DNA of 64,000 bases from Cryptosporidium bovis (taxonomy: Eukaryota; Apicomplexa; Conoidasida; Eucoccidiorida; Cryptosporidiidae), in NCBI GenBank assembly GCA_009768925.2, contig VHIT02000050.1, positions 80,996-144,995 of the forward strand, given 5' to 3'. Numbering within the stretch: the stretch's first letter is position 1; every line of letters begins with the position of its first letter. The translations under genes and the position numbers were made by a program. Shown here piece after piece: positions 57,312 to 64,000 of the stretch. The notes under the pieces were generated by a model. That model was given only the letters and a program-made list of their open reading frames with translations, did no database searches and had not been told where the DNA came from.

Positions 57312-57656
57312 AAATAATATAATTTCTTTTTTTCGATTTTATACGAGAAATGTTTGCGAAACTCAAGTTGCTCAGATGTAAAATTTATCAATAATTATTT
57401 AAATATAGGTAAATTGACAAAATGATGAATTTCAGCAAATACTGGAGAAATTATATTTATAAACAAATCATGGAAGATATTGATTACTATAACAACGATC
57501 TCAATACGAAATTTTCAGCATTAGAATCCCTTATTCGGTCTAATTCAACGAAAGTCAAGTATTGGCGCCTTGCATAACATTTTTGTATACTCAAAAATGG
57601 CGGTAACATATTTAAATTAAGATGAACTTAGAGTTTCATATTTTGTAATATTTTGT
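57312..57656. other. Spacer upstream of the APH-like gene
   Basis: 345 bases, AT-rich. It has TTGGCGCC at 57562..57569 and ATGGCGGTA at 57597..57605. A short first exon of the APH gene could be here, but none is convincing. The right end is the 3' side of the 869-residue orphan. Confidence 0.5.
57562..57569. promoter_or_regulatory. TTGGCGCC element upstream of the APH-like gene
   Basis: TTGGCGCC lies about 250 bases before the start of the APH-like frame; ATGGCGGTA follows at 57597..57605. Function inferred from recurrence. Confidence 0.35.
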
Positions 57657-60266
57657 TTATTGAACCGTCGAATCATCGACGAATTCGGTCACCATTTCAA
57701 CCTGAAGGTCTTCTTTTGAGTCATTTGTGTAATCAGGATATTCATTCTTTGTTTCTGTCTCGGCCTGGCAATTCTCAATTTGATTCTCGTGCATGTCGTA
57801 GACTTGCATTAGATATTCACTCTGCAGGCCCTCGTTACCTTCAATTTCATTTGTAATATATTCGAATTGTTCTGCCTCTTCTTGTAATTCATTTTGTTTA
57901 ACTGTTTGTTCAACATATTGGTCTTCTATTTGATCATGAGAATAATCTTGACAGTTTTCGAGGTAATCTTGATAGTAGTAATATACTGTCTCGAACTGAT
58001 CTTCGTCTTTGATATATAAGTCTTCTGTTTTTACAACTTCTAGCGGGACGGGGGACTCTGGGTCAATGTCTACGTTAGATTCAATTTGTTGTTGAATAGT
58101 CAATTGTGTGGCATCATTATTTGAGTTAAAGTAGAAGATGTCGCACTCACTTTCATCTCCACCTTCATCAACCTCAACATCATAATTTTCAAGTTCATCC
58201 TCTTCCGAACTGCTACTGTTGTAACCAAGGAATGTTCGTTTATTGTATTCATTAACAAATACGTGGTAGAACGGGTTTGAGTAGAAATCTTCGAGGAGTT
58301 TCAAATGTTCTTTTTCTATAAAATCGGGAACTTTTACTGGTTTTTTGAACCTATTTTCGACATGTTCCCTCACCTCATCAATAACTTCAAATTTATTTTT
58401 ATTAAGAATGAGATTTTCAAGTGAGGAAGCCAACTTTTCCTTATAACTAATGCTCAAATCGTTTATTTTGTTCAAGGTATTTTTAAATGAAGATTTGTGG
58501 CCCTCCTTATCAGAAATTGAATAGATTATTTCAGAAAGATGATCAAGTGCATTATTTCTAGCAATATCAATATTTTTTTGTTCTTGATTATTACTAATTA
58601 ACATCGATAGAAAGTTTTGTTTTTCACCGGTGGCAAGACTTAGTCTGTCATTAATATTTCTTAATATCTCCCTATCAGACAAGTTTCTTGGATTAATTAA
58701 GTTTGACCTTCTTAACTCATCAATACTGGTGTCCATAAAGAATCCTTTGTTCGCCTTGACAAATTTTCTTTTATCCTTGTTTGAAAGGTTCTTTAAATCT
58801 GATTCTACGGCAATCTTTAACTCGCGTAAAGTAATCACACCTCTTTTTTGGAATGGATTGTAACCTATGTCTAAAGAATCATCAGTATTACCTTTTAGGC
58901 CAGAGCACTTAGTCCAAATATAAAGAAATTTTTTAAGAGCACAAATATGATTATGTTGTACAATACTAACAAGCTTATAGCAAGGCAGAATGTTTTTGAA
59001 CTTAGAAATAATATTACTTGCAACTTCTTCAGTATCTACAATATTTTTTTTCCAAAACAAACTGTCATTTTTTGAAATGGCATTCAGGTTCAAACATTTA
59101 AACGCGTATTTCAATCTTTTGAGAATAATGTGTTTTAAAAGTGATGCCCCAGCAAATATTTCACTTCCTAACTTATTTTTTAGGTTAATCCTTGCTTTAA
59201 GTTGTAAAATTCTAAATGAGTATGCCAAATTTCTCTCTATTATATTCTTAAATATATAATCTAAATTGCCAACACCATTACCTATTTCTAAAGATGATTT
59301 TACAGCTCTCGTTAGTTGATCTCTTGTGAGCCTCGCATTGTCTCTCTCCATTTCTCTCAATCTCAGCTTTTCATCTTTCATTTTAACCTCCTCCTGAAGA
59401 TCCCTAATGTACTTTTGAAATGCAAGTGCGTTTTCCCCAGAAATACTCTCTTCTGTAACCTCTATTCTATTTATTAATTTTGGCTTAATAAACCTTGAAA
59501 TTGTTTCTTTGTCATTTGTCTTACTTTGAACAACATTTACATTATCCAAGTTTTCAAACGTTTTAACTTCTGTATATTCATTATTTAAATCTTTTCTTTC
59601 TGCTCTGTTCTTTATGAACGTTTCATTTTCGAAGTTCACTTTGTAAGTTTCGCCCAGAGACGTTATGAACAATTTTTTCAAGTATTCATGATCTTGGTCT
59701 TTAATGTCTGCATTGTAAAACCCCAAAATTGAATCTTCGTGAACTTTCTGTTGAATTGAATCTTCTCTTTCTCTTGAAATTAAATTAGCCATTTTACCCA
59801 TTCCATGATCTCTTAGCCAAGTTAAGGTCTCCATAGGTTTTAAGTCTCTAATATCAAATTTATCCATTTCATTTACAGTAAATCCAGAATCATCGCTAAT
59901 TTCGGTGTTTGAATCATCTTCACTATCTTCTGAAGTATTCTCACCGCTTGAAGATAAATCACTATTTTGTTCACTATGAGAGCCATTAATTGGTGATTTA
60001 TTAAGCACATTATAAATATCGTCTTTGAAATTCACTGTATTCTTTTTTACTCCTCTATATTTATCAATACTAGTATCTTTTTTAGGTTTTTCATCTTCCA
60101 TATCGGTAAGCCCGTCATATTGACCTTTGATGTTTATAGTCTTGTCATTCTCAATAGGTTCAGGTAAACAACTATTTTTAGATAGCTCACCTGATTTTGA
60201 TCCAATAGATGATATTGCTTTTGTTTTAATTCTATTTATTTGTTCTCCAGATTCCATTTTTTTCAT
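57657..60266 (-). CDS. Acidic protein of unknown function with helical centre
   Basis: 869 residues. Residues 1-135 are disordered and Ser/Asp-rich. A helical middle (about 265-620) includes a coiled coil (IRDLQEEVKMKDEKLRLREM, then RDNARLTRDQL) and repeated helices (NIIERNLAYSFRILQLKARI, LKHIILKRLKYAFKCLNLNA). The last 165 residues are strongly acidic and rich in Gln and Tyr (EDQFETVYYYYQDYLENCQ). No family recognised and no membrane segment. An alternative start at Met4 (MESGEQINRI) is equally good. The start codon is only 22 bases after the stop of the M60-type gene, on the same strand. Confidence 0.8.
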   Translation of the reverse strand: MKKMESGEQINRIKTKAISSIGSKSGELSKNSCLPEPIENDKTINIKGQYDGLTDMEDEKPKKDTSIDKYRGVKKNTVNFKDDIYNVLNKSPINGSHSEQNSDLSSSGENTSEDSEDDSNTEISDDSGFTVNEMDKFDIRDLKPMETLTWLRDHGMGKMANLISREREDSIQQKVHEDSILGFYNADIKDQDHEYLKKLFITSLGETYKVNFENETFIKNRAERKDLNNEYTEVKTFENLDNVNVVQSKTNDKETISRFIKPKLINRIEVTEESISGENALAFQKYIRDLQEEVKMKDEKLRLREMERDNARLTRDQLTRAVKSSLEIGNGVGNLDYIFKNIIERNLAYSFRILQLKARINLKNKLGSEIFAGASLLKHIILKRLKYAFKCLNLNAISKNDSLFWKKNIVDTEEVASNIISKFKNILPCYKLVSIVQHNHICALKKFLYIWTKCSGLKGNTDDSLDIGYNPFQKRGVITLRELKIAVESDLKNLSNKDKRKFVKANKGFFMDTSIDELRRSNLINPRNLSDREILRNINDRLSLATGEKQNFLSMLISNNQEQKNIDIARNNALDHLSEIIYSISDKEGHKSSFKNTLNKINDLSISYKEKLASSLENLILNKNKFEVIDEVREHVENRFKKPVKVPDFIEKEHLKLLEDFYSNPFYHVFVNEYNKRTFLGYNSSSSEEDELENYDVEVDEGGDESECDIFYFNSNNDATQLTIQQQIESNVDIDPESPVPLEVVKTEDLYIKDEDQFETVYYYYQDYLENCQDYSHDQIEDQYVEQTVKQNELQEEAEQFEYITNEIEGNEGLQSEYLMQVYDMHENQIENCQAETETKNEYPDYTNDSKEDLQVEMVTEFVDDSTVQ

Positions 60267-60288
60267 TTTTAATTGTTATATAATTTTA

Positions 60289-63200
60289 CTACCATCCCTT
60301 TCTGCATTTTAATGTAGATATGAACTTTAATGAATCAAATTTCCAATGCTCCCAACCATTAACTTTACAAATATCATCATAACCCGAAATGATATCTTCC
60401 TCTAAAACCTCTCTTTTCACACAGAGTCCATTATTCAATTTATACAGAATATTTTGCATCTCTACACACAACTTTATAATGTTAATACTTGAATTTGCCC
60501 GCTCCATGCAAAAGCACCATCCCCACTGATTAAAAAAATCTTTTAAATCTAAACCTACAGTAGATGAGAAAATAAGTATCCATACCATCATTTTGTATTG
60601 ATAAGATTGATTCTTCACTTTTTCAAATTTTAAACTCGATATTTTCTCGTATATTTGAAATACTTTTTTAAAAGTATCCCATTTGAATACTATTATTAAT
60701 ATTAGATAGTTCATAAATGCAATTCTATGATTTTGTCTCCACTTTGAATCAAAACAGTTCATAACCTTTTCCGGGAAAGCTTTGTACTGTTTTATTTCAT
60801 TTAAGTATTCAATTGTCTGATTGATATTGTCTTTAATGTAATCAATTTCAAATGGGTTTACATTGTGATGTAGAGTAAAGTATGTATAGAGTGTGAAAAA
60901 ATTGACAGTTACTTCTTCTGTACCATTAAATGTCCAATCTAGAGATTGTCTGTTGTGTCCTATCTCGTGATATAATCCCCAGTTTCCTTCTTCTTCCAAT
61001 TTGCTTAAATCAAGCAAACCTGCCTTAAAGTCTTTTTCAATAATATCTAAATGTGTCATAATAGGATATCCTGAAAAAAATTTGTTAGAAAAATAAAAAA
61101 CAAATTGATTAAACTTACCACTATGCATATATCCAGCCGATATTTGTATGTCGCATACTATTCTTTCTTTAAGCCATTTTCTATTACAGAAAAGTTCATC
61201 TTGAGTAGATACAACTCTATCCCAAAAATTCAATAATTTACGAATAAAAAATTCGTTTTTATGTACAACACTACAAGTTGGAAGTGTTAATATGATTTTT
61301 TTACCTTGAAGCTCAATCCAGAATGGAAAGTAATCTTTTTTCAACTTTTTCAGAGTATTAGTTACCATATTCCATTTGATTTCATCGTTTATAATAACTC
61401 TATCATCAAATATTTCTTCTTCTTCATAATAAGTTGAGTATATTGGTGATAAAACCAATTTTCTGTCGTTATTTATTGAAGATATAGTGAGAAACCCAAT
61501 TTTTAGATTAGGAAAACTAATATTGTAATTATTTGAGGTATCATTAACTTTGGATAAACTCGAATCAGGGATAAACATAAAATATACTATCCCATCACAA
61601 GGTGAATCAATATTAATACACGTTGACTTTTTAACATCCCAATTATACTCTTTGCAAATAATTGGAATCCTATTTAGGATTTTGAACTTTCTATAGCACA
61701 ATTCATCAGTATGACATCCTATCAATATTTTCGCCTTAAACTCTACTCCACAAATATCGATAAGCGGAGCGAAACATAGTTCAACTCTATCCTTGTACTT
61801 TAAATAAATACCAGTATTTTGCCATTCATTATAAATTTCATATATAGGACATCTTAATCTTTCTAATAACAAACAGTTATCTAAATCATGTTTAGCACTA
61901 GAGCTGAAATTAAATCCCATAAAACTATCGTTATTCCAAAATAAATGATCACTTATCCAATTATCAAAAGAATCAAATGAATAAAAGGACTTGCCTTTTA
62001 TCATTAACTCATTAGATTTGAATTCTTTAATTCTGTATTTTGCAATTGCAAGTATCAGAAGAGTTACTCCCTTATTAGTATTAAAGGGTGGCATTATTTC
62101 TAAGTAAGTTTCATTGTTCAACAACTCAATTATAAATAATATTATTCTTTCCATTTCAAAGGACAATTTTTGATTAGAAAAGAATAATTCAACATCTTTA
62201 ACAAGCAATAGCATCTCATTTTTGTTAATACTAATATTATTCGGTCCAAATTTGTTAATTTCGTGCAAAAGTTTATTCCAATAATGATAACTATTTGAGA
62301 AAATGGTGTTTTCGTTATGCAGGTAAATATAATCCCATTTATTCACAAAGTACTCATTTGTAAGTATTAAACCAAATTCCTTCATCAAACTGTTGCAAAG
62401 TGATTTGTCTTTAACACCATCTATTCCCGTAATATATTCCCATCCCCAGGGGCATTTACCAATGATAACTATTTTATCTGAATAAACACACTCTTTTAGT
62501 ATCTCCGTAGAAAGGATTAACTCGTCTTCCGACTTGTATTCTTCGTTATTTCCATTAATTACAATAATGTCAATATTTTGATTAAATACTAATTCCACTA
62601 TATTTTCAAAATATATTTTCATCTCACTTGAATATTTATGATAGCACATTCCCGAAGAAATACTAACATTATCAACGAATTTATCTGAATCATAATCATT
62701 AAAACCAAGAAATCCTATTTCAAGATCTTTTCTTTTCGAATACATAAATTTTTGCAAATTTTTTAATGTCACCCCTATTAATTTCTGTCCTTGATTACTA
62801 AATATGAAACTTTCGTGAGAGAAACATAAAAGAAAACTATGGCCTGATAAATAAGCTCCAGAACACCAGCTGAAATTGTCTTCCCTATCACTTTCGCCAG
62901 GAAGCAAGCCTATTGACTTTTTACCAAAGCAATGGATTTGTCCTGGCGTTCCTATTGCATCTATATCACATACTCCGTCAAGTAGCATCCTTCTTAGTGT
63001 GTACTTATTATACTTTAATAGGCAACCATCCCAAGCTAAATTATTTATTTCATATTCAGTAATATCATGAATATGATAATCCAAATTTTCAATGTGAAGC
63101 TTAATTAAGGAGTACTCGTTATCACATTTTTCACCAATAATTTGTATAACATAATTACCTTCTTCTATTGGAAATTGAATGTATTCTATCTGCCTCCAAA

Positions 63201-63429
63201 CCTTATCATCACTTATAAATGAGGCATAGTCATTCCATTCCCAATATTCAGTTTTTAAGTTAAAATTCGCCACAACATTATCAACCTCACATTTATAAAT
63301 TTGTAACCCTATTTTCTCAAAATCATAATCTTTGTACCTAAACCTGCTCGAAATCTCTATTTGTAATTCACTGACCCCCTCACCTGCATTCTTAACTAAA
63401 CTAAGCCAATCTCTTGGACCCACCTCCAT
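60289..63429 (-). CDS. TCAF-like protein with M60 metallopeptidase domain
   Basis: 1046 residues without a signal peptide. The N-terminal two thirds fit TCAF-type architecture: LRRMLLDGVCDIDAIGTPGQ, HCFGKKSIGLLPG and AYLSGHSFLLCFSHESFI resemble the N-terminal repeats. The M60 domain holds ISAGYMHSG, YPIMTHLD, GNWGLYHEIGHNRQ with His821, Glu822 and His825, and FNGTEEVTVNFFTLYTYF with Glu838/Glu839 as the third ligand candidate. The zinc site is therefore complete, as in active enhancin-like peptidases. C-terminal helices run to FDSLKFISTLKCRKGW. In animals, TCAF proteins act on TRP channels; M60 enzymes often degrade mucins. Without a signal peptide it may be cytosolic. The next gene on the strand starts 22 bases beyond the stop. 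Confidence 0.85.
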   Translation of the reverse strand: MEVGPRDWLSLVKNAGEGVSELQIEISSRFRYKDYDFEKIGLQIYKCEVDNVVANFNLKTEYWEWNDYASFISDDKVWRQIEYIQFPIEEGNYVIQIIGEKCDNEYSLIKLHIENLDYHIHDITEYEINNLAWDGCLLKYNKYTLRRMLLDGVCDIDAIGTPGQIHCFGKKSIGLLPGESDREDNFSWCSGAYLSGHSFLLCFSHESFIFSNQGQKLIGVTLKNLQKFMYSKRKDLEIGFLGFNDYDSDKFVDNVSISSGMCYHKYSSEMKIYFENIVELVFNQNIDIIVINGNNEEYKSEDELILSTEILKECVYSDKIVIIGKCPWGWEYITGIDGVKDKSLCNSLMKEFGLILTNEYFVNKWDYIYLHNENTIFSNSYHYWNKLLHEINKFGPNNISINKNEMLLLVKDVELFFSNQKLSFEMERIILFIIELLNNETYLEIMPPFNTNKGVTLLILAIAKYRIKEFKSNELMIKGKSFYSFDSFDNWISDHLFWNNDSFMGFNFSSSAKHDLDNCLLLERLRCPIYEIYNEWQNTGIYLKYKDRVELCFAPLIDICGVEFKAKILIGCHTDELCYRKFKILNRIPIICKEYNWDVKKSTCINIDSPCDGIVYFMFIPDSSLSKVNDTSNNYNISFPNLKIGFLTISSINNDRKLVLSPIYSTYYEEEEIFDDRVIINDEIKWNMVTNTLKKLKKDYFPFWIELQGKKIILTLPTCSVVHKNEFFIRKLLNFWDRVVSTQDELFCNRKWLKERIVCDIQISAGYMHSGKFNQFVFYFSNKFFSGYPIMTHLDIIEKDFKAGLLDLSKLEEEGNWGLYHEIGHNRQSLDWTFNGTEEVTVNFFTLYTYFTLHHNVNPFEIDYIKDNINQTIEYLNEIKQYKAFPEKVMNCFDSKWRQNHRIAFMNYLILIIVFKWDTFKKVFQIYEKISSLKFEKVKNQSYQYKMMVWILIFSSTVGLDLKDFFNQWGWCFCMERANSSINIIKLCVEMQNILYKLNNGLCVKREVLEEDIISGYDDICKVNGWEHWKFDSLKFISTLKCRKGW

Positions 63430-64000
63430 AACAAACCACTTTATTATATGATTTGCATAAAAATCAAGTTACAGTGAGATTTCCGTAGCAAGATGCCACA
63501 GCCTCTAAAGGTCTAATTTCCCATAAGGGAATACCCAAGTAAATTGTTTTGAAAAAAAACCGGGAAATGCCGACAACTTGAGCTATTAAGTGGAAATAGT
63601 CCTTAATTAAAGTAAAAAATTCAGGAAAAGGAGTTAAAATTAGAAGTCAAAGGGATTGAGAAAATATAGCAAGATGTAGCAAGGTTTTGACTCAAATACC
63701 TTTTACAATTCCCGCAGTTAACTGAAGTTCGAAGATAAAATGGTAGAAAAATACCAAATCACCCTCTAAAAAGGTAGCCTTAAGGACCTTGCAATTAAAT
63801 AGTAATTCCAAGTGTAATACACACGTAGAAATACTATCGAACAAATAAAAGAATGTTCATAAAATTAGTATTCCGTGGTGTCTGGTCAGTGTAAATATAG
63901 GTAAGTCAACTACTTACTCACTGATAAATATAAAGAATAAATAAATCAACTTAATTTACACCGGAATTCTCCACGAAATAACGAAGCAATATAATAAAAA
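63430..64000. other. Right-edge spacer, upstream of the M60-type gene
   Basis: 571 bases to the window edge, AT-rich, with no ORF, repeat or RNA gene recognised. The left part should contain the promoter of the M60-type gene. Confidence 0.6.

Noticed and set aside
1-64000. Search for transposons, retroelements, CRISPR arrays and long terminal repeats
   Set aside because: No transposase, reverse transcriptase, integrase or capsid-like frame and no direct or inverted terminal repeats were recognised; the only repeats are low-complexity or within proteins.

Overview
The window looks like one stretch of nuclear chromosome from a Cryptosporidium-like apicomplexan. The DNA is very AT-rich and the genes are packed tightly on both strands, often 15-70 bases apart tail to tail. 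Most genes are single exons; the rest carry 45-153 base GT-AG introns, usually with GTAAGT-type donors. Many proteins are rich in Asn, Lys and Ser. Species cannot be fixed by eye. I saw no rRNA, tRNA, CRISPR array, transposon or viral relic.

Layout. 1-5.5 kb: the 3' end of a tail-anchored acidic protein, a small Pro-rich protein and an XMAP215-type TOG protein. 5.5-7.2 kb: cactin (splicing). 7.2-9.2 kb: a gene-poor gap with one doubtful small secreted ORF. 9.2-16.6 kb: CTP synthase, an EMC10-like ER protein, an NSUN-type RNA methyltransferase, Prp3, a meiotic HORMA protein and GAR1. 16.7-23.2 kb: a four-exon CaaX-ending GTPase, NEMF/Rqc2 and ISY1. 23.8-30.5 kb: an Asn-rich orphan, a SNAP-25-like SNARE, proteasome alpha-5, a three-exon Alba protein and an unkempt-like CCCH protein. 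30.5-42.3 kb: ESF1, GPI1/PIG-Q, LAS1, CCT-delta, a Nup58/49-like FG nucleoporin and GPN1. 42.7-53.6 kb: an EF-hand coiled-coil protein, a PH-domain protein and a 2377-residue orphan with a repeated Trp-Phe C-terminus. 54.3-63.4 kb: a CPBP/CaaX-type membrane protease, enolase, an APH-like PH protein, an acidic orphan and a TCAF/M60-type metallopeptidase.

Genes that work together: ESF1, LAS1 and GAR1 serve ribosome biogenesis (the NSUN enzyme may act on rRNA or tRNA); Prp3, cactin and ISY1 serve the spliceosome; NEMF, proteasome alpha-5 and CCT-delta serve protein quality control; GPI1 and EMC10 serve the ER. Several are preceded by GC-rich E2F-like elements (TTTGGCGC, TTGGCGGG or GGCGGTA), which stand out in the AT-rich spacers.

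Eight multi-exon genes, with 13 introns in all, were assembled by eye from reading frame, splice sites and family conservation. The Alba gene and the last two exons of the GTPase are too short to show up as long ORFs. The most interesting items are the GTPase whose last small exon supplies a CaaX box, the Trp-Phe repeat protein, the HExGH M60-type protease, a duplicated motif inside NEMF, and the shared promoter motifs.
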